Shown here one piece after another: positions 38,873-48,083 of a stretch of 64,000 bases of DNA. Numbering within the stretch: the stretch's first letter is position 1; each line of letters starts with the position of its first letter. The notes beneath the pieces were generated by a model. It searched no databases. It worked only from the letters and a program-made list of their open reading frames with translations, and was not told where the DNA came from. The DNA comes from Alcaligenes faecalis. Its GTDB lineage: Bacteria; Pseudomonadota; Gammaproteobacteria; Burkholderiales; Burkholderiaceae_B. The stretch is from NCBI RefSeq assembly GCF_009497775.1, contig NZ_CP031012.1:1612001-1676000 (forward strand), given 5' to 3'. The translations under genes and the position numbers were made by a program.

Positions 38873-41800
38873 ATGGCGAGCACAACCTTAGGGATTAAAG
38901 TCGATATAGAACTGCGCGAGCGTCTGCGGCGTGCGGCTGATCAGTTGCAGTGCACCCCGCATTGGCTGCATAAGCAGGCTTTGCTGTCCTATATCGAAGG
39001 CATAGAGCGTGGTGTGCTGCCTAGCGAATTGGCCTTGCTGAGCGGGGGCGATTCCGAAGCCGCCGAGGAAGGCGTGCTGATGCCTGCCATCCCGTTTTAC
39101 GGCTTTGCTCAAGATGTGCAACCGCAAAGCGTGTTGCGTGCAGCCATTACCGCTGCTTACCGCCGTCCAGAAACCGACTGTCTGCCCTTGCTGCTGAGCG
39201 CGGCGCGTTCTTCGCAAAGTGCGCGTGCTCAGGAGCTCGCTGCTCGTCTGGTCAAAGCTCTGCGCGCCAAGCGCCGTGGCGGTGGTGTAGAAGGTCTGAT
39301 CCAGGAATTCTCCTTGTCCAGCCAGGAAGGCGTGGCCCTGATGTGTCTGGCCGAAGCCTTGCTGCGTATCCCAGACCGCGCGACACGCGATGCCTTGATT
39401 CGCGACAAGATCAGCCACGGCGACTGGCGTGCACACATGGGCGAGTCTCCCTCGCTGTTTGTGAATGCCGCCACCTGGGGCCTGATGCTGACAGGTCGTT
39501 TGGTCAGCGTGAATAGCGAAAAGAATTTGTCCTCCGCCTTGACCCGCATGATCGGCAAGGGCGGTGAACCCCTGATCCGCAAAGGCGTGGACGTCGCCAT
39601 GCGCATGATGGGCGAGCAGTTCGTGACCGGGCAAACCATTGCCTCGGCACTGGCCAATAGCCGCAAGTTTGAAGAGCAGGGCTTCCGTTATTCCTACGAC
39701 ATGCTGGGTGAGGCTGCGACGACAGCGGAAGACGCTCAGCGTTACTACCAGGCTTATGAGCAGGCCATTCACGCGATTGGTCGTGCTAGCCAGGGCCGCG
39801 GAATTTACGAAGGTCCCGGCATTTCCATCAAGCTGTCCGCATTGCACCCGCGCTACAGCCGCTCCCAGCGCGATCGCGTCATGCGTGAGTTGTTCCCGCG
39901 CTTGTTGTCCTTGGCGCAACTGGCTCACCACTACGATGTGGGCCTGAACATTGATGCCGAAGAAGCGGACCGTCTGGAAGTGTCCTTGGACTTGCTGGAC
40001 AAGCTGTGTTTTGACCCGTCTTTGGCAGGTTGGAACGGCATTGGTTTTGTGGTGCAGGCGTATCAAAAGCGCGCACCCTTTGTGATCGATTACCTGATTG
40101 ATCTGGCTCGCCGCAGCGGACACCGCTTGATGCTGCGTCTGGTGAAAGGCGCGTACTGGGATTCGGAAATCAAACGTGCCCAGGTGGATGGTCTGGAAGA
40201 TTACCCCGTCTACACCCGCAAGGTACACACAGACGTGTCTTACCTGGCTTGCGCTCGCAAGCTCTTGCAGGCACCTGAAGCCGTATACCCGCAGTTTGCA
40301 ACACATAATGCGCAAACCCTGGCCGCCATTTACGTGATGGCCGGTCAGAATTACTACACCGGCCAATATGAATTCCAGTGCCTGCACGGCATGGGCGAGG
40401 ACCTGTACGACGAAGTTGTCGGCCCGATCAAAGACGGCAAGCTGAATCGTCCTTGTCGTATCTACGCACCCGTCGGTTCCCACGAAACTTTGCTGGCTTA
40501 CCTGGTGCGTCGTCTGCTGGAAAACGGTGCGAACACCTCCTTCGTGAATCAGATTGGTGATGCCGATGTGAACATGGAGCAGTTGATTGCCGACCCCGTG
40601 GCCCAGGCCTTGAGTCTGCAACCCTTGGGTCGCCCACACGACAAGATTCCTCTGCCGCGCCAGTTGTACTGGGATGCCGAGCAGCGCATGAACTCGGCTG
40701 GCCTGGATTTAAGCAACGAGCATCGCCTGGGTTCCTTGGCCGCTACCTTGATGCAAACCGCTGCTTTGCCACGTCAGGCCCAGCCTATCCTGGGTCAGGG
40801 CAATCCGGTCTGGGATGAGTCCAAGGCAACGATTGTGCGTAATCCGGCCAATCATCAGGATGTAGTGGGGCAGGTCATGTATGCCACCGCGCAGGATGTA
40901 GAGCAGGCTCTGGAAGCAGCCAGCCACTATGCGCCGATCTGGCAGGCCACGCCGGTAGAAGAGCGCGCCGCCGCCTTGCAGCAGGCTGCTCAACTGCTGG
41001 AAGACAATATGCAGGATTTGATGGGTCTGCTGGTGCGTGAGGCCGGCAAGTCCTATGCGAATGCGATTGCAGAAGTGCGTGAAGCCGTGGACTTCCTGCG
41101 CTATTACGCCGGGCAAGTTCTGCGCGACTTTGATAATGATGAGTACCGTCCTGTGGGTGTGGTGCTGTGCATCAGCCCCTGGAACTTCCCCTTGGCTATT
41201 TTCCTGGGTCAGGTATCGGCCGCTTTGGCAGCGGGTAACGTTGTTCTGGCCAAACCTGCTGAACAAACCTGCCTGATCGCGGCGGCCGCTGTCGAGCTGT
41301 TGCACAAGGCCGGGATTGCTCCCGGTGCCTTGCAGCTTCTGCCTGGTGATGGCCCATCCGTGGGTGCACCTTTGGCTGCCAGCGAGAAGGTCAATGCCGT
41401 CATGTTTACCGGCTCGACCGCTGTTGCCATGGGCTTGAACCGTCAATTGGCCACGCGTCTGACGGCAGACGGTCAGGCAGTCCCGCTGATTGCAGAAACC
41501 GGTGGCCTGAACGCCATGGTGGTCGATAGCTCGGCCTTGCCTGAACAGGTTGTGTTCGATGTCCTGAACTCGGCTTTTGATTCGGCCGGTCAGCGTTGTT
41601 CCGCCTTGCGCCTGCTGTGCATTCAGGAAGACGTGGCCGAGCGTGTGCTGAACATGCTTAACGGTGCCATGCAGGAACTGAGCGTGGGCAATCCCGATCT
41701 GCTCAGTACCGATGTGGGTCCGGTAATTGACGAAGAAGCCCGTGCCGGTATTGAAGAGCACATCAGTGCCATGCGCGAGGCCGGTTTCCGCATCACTCAA

Positions 41801-42646
41801 AGTGAACAAAGCCGCAGCCTGACAGGGACGTTTGTCTTGCCGACCATTATCGAGATCGAGCAAGTCAAGGATCTGGAGCGCGAAATTTTCGGCCCCGTTC
41901 TGCACGTGATGCGCTTCAAGCGCAGCGAGCTGGACAGCCTGATCAATCAGATCAACGAACGCGGTTACGGCCTGACCTTTGGCGTTCACACCCGTCTGGA
42001 TGAAACCGTGGAACGTGTTGTTTCGCGCATTCACGCCGGTAACGTCTATGTGAACCGCAATATGGTGGGCGCAGTGGTAGGCGTACAGCCTTTCGGTGGT
42101 GAAGGTTTGTCGGGTACCGGCCCCAAAGCAGGTGGCCCCCTGTACCTGCGCCGACTGCTTAGCCGTTGCCCGCAAAATCTGCCCTTGCAAGGCTGGCAGG
42201 AGCAGGGCGCGGTCTTGCCCGGCCCGACGGGCGAATCCAATATTTATCAGCTGCACCCACGGGGGCGCGTTCTGTGCATGCCCGTCAGCGTGCACGGCTG
42301 GCAAGCTCAGCGCGAGGCCTGCGCACGCAGTGGCAACCAGGCCATCTTGCTGGATCGCTTGGGTCTGGGCGGCTGGCAGGATGCGCCTGCCGAGCAAATT
42401 GCCATGTCCGATTTGGGTGAGGCAGATTATGATGCTGTTTTGTTTGAAGGCGACAGCGACGAACTCCGGCAAGTGCTGGGCCAAGTGGCTGAACGCCGTG
42501 GCCCCATTGTTGGGGTTCAGGGGCTGTTGACACAGGAATTGGAGGGGGGCGCGGCTTACGTGGTCGAGCGTTTGCTGCGCGAAGTCTCGGTCAGTACCAA
42601 TACAGCGGCAGCTGGGGGCAATGCCAGTCTGATGATGGTTGGTTGA
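38873..42646 (+). CDS. putA: Trifunctional proline utilisation protein PutA
   Basis: 1257-residue protein that oxidises proline to glutamate and probably represses its own gene. Domains: ribbon-helix-helix at residues 1-48 (TTLGIKVDIELRERLRRAAD), proline dehydrogenase with FAD (about 180-570; GRGIYEGPGISIKLSALHPRY, RLVKGAYWDSEIKRAQ), then P5C/aldehyde dehydrogenase (about 640-1120). Catalytic Glu875 is in AETGGLNAM and Cys909 in GQRCSALRLL. A C-terminal region of about 120 residues follows. E. coli PutA has 1320 residues. No putP is adjacent. Confidence 0.97.
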   Translation: MASTTLGIKVDIELRERLRRAADQLQCTPHWLHKQALLSYIEGIERGVLPSELALLSGGDSEAAEEGVLMPAIPFYGFAQDVQPQSVLRAAITAAYRRPETDCLPLLLSAARSSQSARAQELAARLVKALRAKRRGGGVEGLIQEFSLSSQEGVALMCLAEALLRIPDRATRDALIRDKISHGDWRAHMGESPSLFVNAATWGLMLTGRLVSVNSEKNLSSALTRMIGKGGEPLIRKGVDVAMRMMGEQFVTGQTIASALANSRKFEEQGFRYSYDMLGEAATTAEDAQRYYQAYEQAIHAIGRASQGRGIYEGPGISIKLSALHPRYSRSQRDRVMRELFPRLLSLAQLAHHYDVGLNIDAEEADRLEVSLDLLDKLCFDPSLAGWNGIGFVVQAYQKRAPFVIDYLIDLARRSGHRLMLRLVKGAYWDSEIKRAQVDGLEDYPVYTRKVHTDVSYLACARKLLQAPEAVYPQFATHNAQTLAAIYVMAGQNYYTGQYEFQCLHGMGEDLYDEVVGPIKDGKLNRPCRIYAPVGSHETLLAYLVRRLLENGANTSFVNQIGDADVNMEQLIADPVAQALSLQPLGRPHDKIPLPRQLYWDAEQRMNSAGLDLSNEHRLGSLAATLMQTAALPRQAQPILGQGNPVWDESKATIVRNPANHQDVVGQVMYATAQDVEQALEAASHYAPIWQATPVEERAAALQQAAQLLEDNMQDLMGLLVREAGKSYANAIAEVREAVDFLRYYAGQVLRDFDNDEYRPVGVVLCISPWNFPLAIFLGQVSAALAAGNVVLAKPAEQTCLIAAAAVELLHKAGIAPGALQLLPGDGPSVGAPLAASEKVNAVMFTGSTAVAMGLNRQLATRLTADGQAVPLIAETGGLNAMVVDSSALPEQVVFDVLNSAFDSAGQRCSALRLLCIQEDVAERVLNMLNGAMQELSVGNPDLLSTDVGPVIDEEARAGIEEHISAMREAGFRITQSEQSRSLTGTFVLPTIIEIEQVKDLEREIFGPVLHVMRFKRSELDSLINQINERGYGLTFGVHTRLDETVERVVSRIHAGNVYVNRNMVGAVVGVQPFGGEGLSGTGPKAGGPLYLRRLLSRCPQNLPLQGWQEQGAVLPGPTGESNIYQLHPRGRVLCMPVSVHGWQAQREACARSGNQAILLDRLGLGGWQDAPAEQIAMSDLGEADYDAVLFEGDSDELRQVLGQVAERRGPIVGVQGLLTQELEGGAAYVVERLLREVSVSTNTAAAGGNASLMMVG

Positions 42647-42775
42647 TCTCAGCGGGCACCCATTTCTATGCACACGTTTGGTCGCACATTTCACCTGGAG
42701 CGGCGGCCCTGCGTCCATTCTCACGGCAAGGGCCGGCTTGTAGTGCGGCTATATTAAAAAACGAAGGAGAACAAT

Positions 42776-43933
42776 ATGCAGTCCATCACGACCTTTAAAT
42801 TGGCCTTGGTTTCGACAGCGGTTTTCGGTGCATTGGCAGCTAGCCCTGCTTTTGCCGCTGACAAGGTGATCAAGCTGGGCTTTTCGGCCCCCTTGACCGG
42901 CCCGCAGGCTCACTACGGTGAAGACATGCGCAATGGTCTGGTGCTGGCTCTGGAAGAGGCCAATGCCCAGAAAATTGAAATTGATGGCGCAACCGCCCGT
43001 TTTGAACTGGTGGCCAAGGATGACCAGGCTGACCCGCGTACGGCGGTTCAGGTGGCTCAGCAAATTGTGGACGACGGTGTTGATGGCGTATTGGGCCACT
43101 TCAACTCGGGCACCACCATTCCTGCTTCGCGTGTGTACAACGACGCGGGTATCCCCCAGATCGCCATGGCAACCTCGCCTGAGTACACCCAGCAAGGTTA
43201 CGACAACACCTTCCGCATGATGACCAGCGACACCCAGCAAGGTGCGGCTGTGGGTCAGTTCATCGTCAAGGATCTGGCTGCCAAGAAAGTAGCCCTGATC
43301 GACGACCGCACCGCTTATGGCCAAGGTCTGACTGACCAGGTTGCCCGTGCGGTAGAAAAAGCAGGTGGTCAGATCGTGGCCCGTGAATACACCACGGACA
43401 AAGCCAACGACTTCACCTCCATTCTGACCAACATCAAGTCCAAGGCACCTGATGCTATCTTCTTTGGTGGCCTGGATGCGCAGTCCGGCCCGATGAAACG
43501 TCAGATGCAGACGCTGGACATCAAGGCCCCGCTGGTTTCGGGTGAAATGACGCGTAGTGACACCTTCCTGCGTCTGGCTGGTGCAGCCGCTGACGGTACC
43601 TACGCCTCCTTGGCTGGTGTTCCTCTGTCCACCATGGCTGCTGGTGAAAAATTTGCCAAGGACTACCAGGCCCGCTTCAAGGCTGAGCCCGGTGTTTACG
43701 CTCCATACGCCTACGACGGCGCTTGGAACATGATCACCGCCATGAAGGAAGCCGGTTCCTCCAAGGCTGAAGACTACCTGCCCAAGCTGGCTAGCCTGAA
43801 ACGCAACGGCGCTACCAGCAGCAATATTGCCTACGACCAGAACGGCGACCTGAAAGAAATTGCCGTCACCATCTACGAAGTTAAAGATGGCAAGTGGACG
43901 ATGGTGAAAACCATGGTCAGCCAGGCTAACTAA
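42776..43933 (+). CDS. livK: Branched-chain amino-acid ABC transporter, periplasmic binding protein
   Basis: 385-residue periplasmic binding protein of the LivJ/LivK type. A signal peptide covers about residues 1-27 (LVSTAVFGALAASPAFA). The mature part contains IKLGFSAPLTGPQAHYGEDMRNG, IDGVLGHFNSGTTIPASRVY and APYAYDGAWNMI. The Shine-Dalgarno AAGGAG is strong. A hairpin lies between this gene and livH, which would keep the binding protein more abundant than the membrane components. The ligand may be Leu/Ile/Val or a related compound. Confidence 0.93.
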   Translation: MQSITTFKLALVSTAVFGALAASPAFAADKVIKLGFSAPLTGPQAHYGEDMRNGLVLALEEANAQKIEIDGATARFELVAKDDQADPRTAVQVAQQIVDDGVDGVLGHFNSGTTIPASRVYNDAGIPQIAMATSPEYTQQGYDNTFRMMTSDTQQGAAVGQFIVKDLAAKKVALIDDRTAYGQGLTDQVARAVEKAGGQIVAREYTTDKANDFTSILTNIKSKAPDAIFFGGLDAQSGPMKRQMQTLDIKAPLVSGEMTRSDTFLRLAGAAADGTYASLAGVPLSTMAAGEKFAKDYQARFKAEPGVYAPYAYDGAWNMITAMKEAGSSKAEDYLPKLASLKRNGATSSNIAYDQNGDLKEIAVTIYEVKDGKWTMVKTMVSQAN

Positions 43934-43953
43934 GCACGCTTGATCCTGCAGTT

Positions 43954-43976
43954 TGAGCCCTTCGGGGCTCATCTTT
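43954..43976 (+). terminator. Hairpin after livK (partial terminator/attenuator)
   Basis: Stem TGAGCCC (43954-43960), loop TTCG, GGGCTCA (43965-43971), then TCTTT. A UUCG tetraloop and a short U-rich tail between livK and livH suggest partial termination or protection of the livK messenger. Confidence 0.6.
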
Positions 43977-44061
43977 ACCGTGGCCTGTGTTTGGCAGGCC
44001 CACGCTCCCTGTTCTATCGCCATGCGCCAGGGCAGGGGGCAATGACCACGAGTCCCAATCT

Positions 44062-44994
44062 ATGGAAATCCTGATACAACAACTAATAAATGGCCTGACC
44101 GTGGGCAGTGTCTACGCCCTGGTGGCGCTAGGCTACACCATGGTGTATGGAATTATTGGCCTGATTAATTTTGCGCATGGTGATGTAGTCATGGTTGGGG
44201 CGATGCTGGCCACGACAGTGGTGTTATCGCTGGTAGGCGCGGACCCGGCAGGGTTGTCCGCCTGGCTGATGGTGGGGCTGGCCCTGTTGGCCGCTATTCC
44301 CGTCTGCATGGGCATAGGCTGGACTGCCGAGCGTTATGCGTATCGTCCCTTGCGTCGGGCTCCTCGTCTGGCCGCACTGATCACCGCTATCGGTGTGTCC
44401 TTTATTGTGCAGAACCTGGCCATGATGATCTGGGGGCGCAATTACCTGAGCTTCCCGCACATTATTGAACCCATGGTGTTCCAGCTGGGCGAAGCGCGCA
44501 TCAGCTTGCTGCAAATTCTGATTATTGTCGGTGCTGCCGCGATCATGTCCGGCCTGATGGTGCTGGTGCACCGCACCCGTCTGGGCACCGCCATGCGCGC
44601 CACTGCCCAGAACCGGGAAGTGGCCGGCTTGATGGGGGTGAACATCAATACCGTGATTTCCGCCGCCTTTGTAATCGGCTCGGCCCTGGCCGCCGTCGCA
44701 GGCGTAATGATCGTGACCTACTACGGTGTCGCTCAATACACGATGGGCTTCATGCTGGGCCTGAAAGCATTTACCGCCGCTGTTCTGGGTGGCATTGGTA
44801 ATTTGGGTGGTGCCATGCTGGGTGGCTTGCTGTTGGGCTTGATCGAAGCTCTGGGCGCAGGCTATATCGGTGACCTGACCAATGGGGTCTTTGGCAGTAA
44901 CTATCAGGATGTGTTCTCTTTTATCGTGCTGATCTTGGTGCTGATTTTCCGTCCCTCGGGCCTGTTGGGTGAACGTGTGGGAGATCGCGCATGA
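44062..44994 (+). CDS. livH: Branched-chain amino-acid ABC transporter permease LivH
   Basis: 310-residue inner-membrane permease with about eight membrane helices. NGLTVGSVYALVALGYTMVYG and IGLINFAHGDVVMVG are hallmark N-terminal stretches, and the TRLGTAMRATAQNREVAGLMG loop is the ATPase-contacting region. ATG 44062 is chosen because the family begins at this point; a longer in-frame start at 43987 adds an atypical tail. It overlaps livM by 4 bases. Confidence 0.94.
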   Translation: MEILIQQLINGLTVGSVYALVALGYTMVYGIIGLINFAHGDVVMVGAMLATTVVLSLVGADPAGLSAWLMVGLALLAAIPVCMGIGWTAERYAYRPLRRAPRLAALITAIGVSFIVQNLAMMIWGRNYLSFPHIIEPMVFQLGEARISLLQILIIVGAAAIMSGLMVLVHRTRLGTAMRATAQNREVAGLMGVNINTVISAAFVIGSALAAVAGVMIVTYYGVAQYTMGFMLGLKAFTAAVLGGIGNLGGAMLGGLLLGLIEALGAGYIGDLTNGVFGSNYQDVFSFIVLILVLIFRPSGLLGERVGDRA

Positions 44995-46097
44995 GTCTGA
45001 ATCAAACCCTAAGTGGCGCTGGCTCCAAACAGCGTCCCGCAACGCCCGCCAAAGTCTGGGTCGGTGCGCTTCTGATTGGTGTGGTGCTGGCCATTCTGCC
45101 TTTTGTTCTGGGCATGGCCGGTCAAAGCTGGATTCGCACCCTGAACTTCGCTTTGTTGTATGTGATGCTGGCCCTGGGCCTGAACATCGTGGTGGGTTTT
45201 GCCGGTCTGCTGGATCTGGGCTATATCGCTTTCTATGCGGTAGGCGCCTATGTCTGGGCCATGCTGGCATCGCCGCATTTTGGTCTGCACCTGCCGTTCT
45301 GGATGGTGCTGCCTGCCGGTATTGCCCTGGCTGCCGTATTCGGTGTGCTGCTGGGTTTTCCGGTCCTGCGCTTGCGAGGCGACTATCTGGCGATTGTGAC
45401 GCTGGGCTTCGGTGAAATTATCCGCATCTTCATGAACAACCTGGATGCGCCGGTCAACATCACCAATGGCCCGCAAGGGATCAACCGGGTCGATACCTTC
45501 AAGATTGGCGACTTCATCTTCGGCAAGGCGGAAACCCTGTTTGGCATACGAATTACGGGACCAGAGAAATACTATTACCTGCTCCTGCTGATCACGCTGT
45601 TGATTGTGTTCATCTGCGTACGCCTGCAGCACTCCCGTATTGGCCGTGCCTGGGAAGCCATTCGTGAAGACGAAATTGCAGCCAAGGCCATGGGTATCAA
45701 TACCCGTAACGTCAAACTACTGGCCTTTGCCATGGGTGCGACCTTTGGTGGCGTGGCAGGGGGCCTGTTTGCTTCCATGCAAGGCTTCGTCAGCCCGGAG
45801 AGCTTCAGCCTGACCGAGTCCATTTCCGTGTTGTGCATGGTGGTGCTAGGTGGCATGGGCCATATCCCCGGCGTGATCGTCGGTGCCTTGCTGCTATCCG
45901 TATTCCCCGAGCTATTGCGCTCCGTCGTCGTCCCCCTGCAGCAAAGCGTGTTCGGCGACGTGATTCTGGACCCGGATGGCATTCGTATGCTCTTGTTCGG
46001 CTTTGCCCTGGTCCTGGTCATGATCTACCGCCCCGAAGGCCTGTGGCCCTCTGCAGTGCGCCGTCGTGAACGCAAAATGAAGCAGGTGCAAGCATGA
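44991..46097 (+). CDS. livM: Branched-chain amino-acid ABC transporter permease LivM
   Basis: 368-residue second permease of the Liv system. A polar 20-residue N-terminus is followed by about nine membrane helices. ALGLNIVVGFAGLLDLGYIAFYAVGAY and SRIGRAWEAIREDEIAAKAMGIN are diagnostic. ATGA overlaps join it to livH upstream and livG downstream, so the four transport genes are one translational block. Confidence 0.94.
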   Translation: MSLNQTLSGAGSKQRPATPAKVWVGALLIGVVLAILPFVLGMAGQSWIRTLNFALLYVMLALGLNIVVGFAGLLDLGYIAFYAVGAYVWAMLASPHFGLHLPFWMVLPAGIALAAVFGVLLGFPVLRLRGDYLAIVTLGFGEIIRIFMNNLDAPVNITNGPQGINRVDTFKIGDFIFGKAETLFGIRITGPEKYYYLLLLITLLIVFICVRLQHSRIGRAWEAIREDEIAAKAMGINTRNVKLLAFAMGATFGGVAGGLFASMQGFVSPESFSLTESISVLCMVVLGGMGHIPGVIVGALLLSVFPELLRSVVVPLQQSVFGDVILDPDGIRMLLFGFALVLVMIYRPEGLWPSAVRRRERKMKQVQA

Positions 46098-46930
46098 GTC
46101 TGAGCATGAACCAACAAGTAAAAGACGGCGAAGTGCTGTTGCAGGCAGAAGGCTTGTCCAAACGCTTCGGCGGTTTGCAGGCCTTGTCCGAAGTCAGCTT
46201 CAGCATTCGCAAGGGCGATATCTACGGTCTGATCGGCCCGAACGGCGCGGGTAAAACCACGCTGTTCAACGTGATGACGGGCTTGTACATTCCCGAGTCG
46301 GGCCGCTGCACCTTTGCAGGCCGCAACCTGACTGATTGCAAACCCCATCAAATCGCTGAATCCGGTTTCGCGCGTACCTTCCAGAACATCCGCTTGTTCG
46401 GCAGCCTGTCTGCCCTGGAAAACGTCATGATCGGCCGCCACGTCCGCACCCGTGCAGGCGTGTTGGGGGCGGTGCTGCGTAACCGTGCCACCCGTCAGGA
46501 AGAAGAGCAGATCGAGGCCCGTGCCTACGAACTGCTCGAGTACGTAGGCATCGCTCAACACGCGAACGAGATTGCCCGGTCCTTGTCCTACGGCGACCAA
46601 CGCCGCCTGGAAATCGCCCGTGCACTGGCAACCGATCCCATGCTGCTGGCCTTGGACGAACCTGCCGCCGGCATGAACCCGTCCGAGACCGTAGTGCTGC
46701 GCCAGCTGATAGAAAAAATCCGTGGTGACGGCATTACCGTCCTGCTGATCGAACACGATATGAAGTTGGTGATGGGCCTGTGCGACCGCGTTCTGGTGCT
46801 GGAGTACGGAAAGGTGCTGGCCGAAGGCAAACCGGTCGAAGTCCAACATAACCCACGAGTGATTGAAGCCTATCTGGGCGCAGGTGCGGCTAAAGAGCTG
46901 GGCATTACCGTTGAAGAGGAAAAGGCATGA
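46094..46930 (+). CDS. livG: Branched-chain amino-acid ABC transporter ATPase LivG
   Basis: 278-residue cytoplasmic ATPase. Walker A is [17 protein letters not shown], the signature region is [17 protein letters not shown] (LSYGD instead of LSGGQ, typical of LivG), Walker B is [12 protein letters not shown] and the His switch is LLIEHDM. The N-terminal [23 protein letters not shown] is standard. It pairs with LivF and overlaps livM and livF by 4 bases each. Confidence 0.95.
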   Translation: MSLSMNQQVKDGEVLLQAEGLSKRFGGLQALSEVSFSIRKGDIYGLIGPNGAGKTTLFNVMTGLYIPESGRCTFAGRNLTDCKPHQIAESGFARTFQNIRLFGSLSALENVMIGRHVRTRAGVLGAVLRNRATRQEEEQIEARAYELLEYVGIAQHANEIARSLSYGDQRRLEIARALATDPMLLALDEPAAGMNPSETVVLRQLIEKIRGDGITVLLIEHDMKLVMGLCDRVLVLEYGKVLAEGKPVEVQHNPRVIEAYLGAGAAKELGITVEEEKA

Positions 46931-47664
46931 GCACAGAACCGTTGATGCTGGATATTCGGGGTCTGGATGTGGCTTATGGCGGCATCCGGGCGGTACGCGG
47001 CCTGGACTTGCGAGTGGGCAAGGGTGAACTGGTTTGCCTGATCGGTGCGAACGGCGCTGGTAAAAGCACGACGCTGAGGGCAATCACAAGCCTGGTGCCT
47101 GCCGCTGCGGGACAGATCGAACACCAAGGTGAAAGCATTGTCGGCCTGCCATCGCATCAACTGGTGAGACGTGGCGTGGTCATGGTACCGGAAGGGCGGG
47201 GGATTTTTCCGCAGCTGACGATCGAAGAAAACCTGGCCATGGGGGCGTATACCCGCAAGGACCACCATGAAGTACGTCAGGATATTGAGCGTATCTATAC
47301 CCTGTTCCCGCGTCTGGCCGAGCGTAAGAAACAATCGGCAGGGACCTTGTCGGGCGGGGAGCAGCAGATGGTGGCAATGGGACGGGCGATGATTTCCCGG
47401 CCTTCATTGCTGCTGCTGGATGAGCCTTCAATGGGCCTGGCTCCCATCATGGTCGAACGGATTTTTGAGCTGATCCAGACGATTGCTAAGGAAGGCGTGA
47501 CGATTTTGCTGATTGAGCAGAATGCGCGCTTGGCGCTAGAGCTGGGAGATCGGGGATATGTGATGGAGTCGGGGCGGATTATCCTGGAAGGCCCGGCTGC
47601 GCAGTTGCTGCATGATCCGAAGGTGAGGGCGGCGTATCTGGGGGAAGAGGATTTTGCCGTGTAG
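46927..47664 (+). CDS. livF: Branched-chain amino-acid ABC transporter ATPase LivF
   Basis: 245-residue ATPase partner of LivG. Walker A is LIGANGAGKSTTLRAI, the signature is TLSGGEQQMVAMGRAM, Walker B is LLLLDEPSMGLAP and the His switch is LLIEQNARLAL. It is the last gene of the Liv operon. A terminator follows, and beyond it the accessory island begins. Confidence 0.95.
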   Translation: MSTEPLMLDIRGLDVAYGGIRAVRGLDLRVGKGELVCLIGANGAGKSTTLRAITSLVPAAAGQIEHQGESIVGLPSHQLVRRGVVMVPEGRGIFPQLTIEENLAMGAYTRKDHHEVRQDIERIYTLFPRLAERKKQSAGTLSGGEQQMVAMGRAMISRPSLLLLDEPSMGLAPIMVERIFELIQTIAKEGVTILLIEQNARLALELGDRGYVMESGRIILEGPAAQLLHDPKVRAAYLGEEDFAV

Positions 47665-47683
47665 GTAAGATTTAGGTTTGGAG

Positions 47684-47718
47684 AAAAAGCCAATCAGCTT
47701 TAGGGTGATTGGCTTTTT
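47684..47718 (+). terminator. Terminator of the Liv operon
   Basis: AAAGCCAATCA pairs with TGATTGGCTTT across a 9-base loop and is followed by T5. It lies about 20 bases after the livF stop and marks the left edge of the core genome. Confidence 0.8.
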
Positions 47719-48083
47719 GCCTCCTGTGCTAGGCCTTATAAGTAGCACAGATTAACGTATAAGTGTCTGCTTTCGATCCTGAGCAGTCATTCAAACCTTT
47801 AATGCCAATGTCCGCTGCGCAGCGCATTGCTGTCGTTAGCTAAGCGTCGAGGCGGTCTCGTCCGGGTGTATTAGCAGTCATCGGTGAACGCCGGCTTTCT
47901 GCCGCTCCGCTGCACCGATCTAACCTCTCGAGCACGTCGCGAGCATATCCGGCATACTGAGCCTTGCGACAATCACCTTTAGAGTCAGACATCAGCGCTT
48001 CCGGGGAGCCTCAAGAATCGCGCCGGCCAATGGACGGACCTCAGTGGTACTAGTGAAATTTTCGCTACACAACTGTGCTGTCG
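47719..48083. other. Left boundary of the accessory island, no gene recognised
   Basis: About 365 bases between the livF terminator and the ATPase gene. It contains short GC-rich inverted repeats (for example around 47820) but no clear reading frame, tRNA, attachment duplication or strong promoter. The promoter of the defence operon probably lies in its right part. Confidence 0.4.

Noticed and set aside
40709..42724. Long minus-strand frame over putA
   Set aside because: Shadow of putA; both putA catalytic domains are intact on the plus strand.
47719..48083. Possible retron RNA or other structured RNA upstream of the ATPase-HNH pair
   Set aside because: No reverse transcriptase gene and no long paired msr/msd-like arms could be seen.
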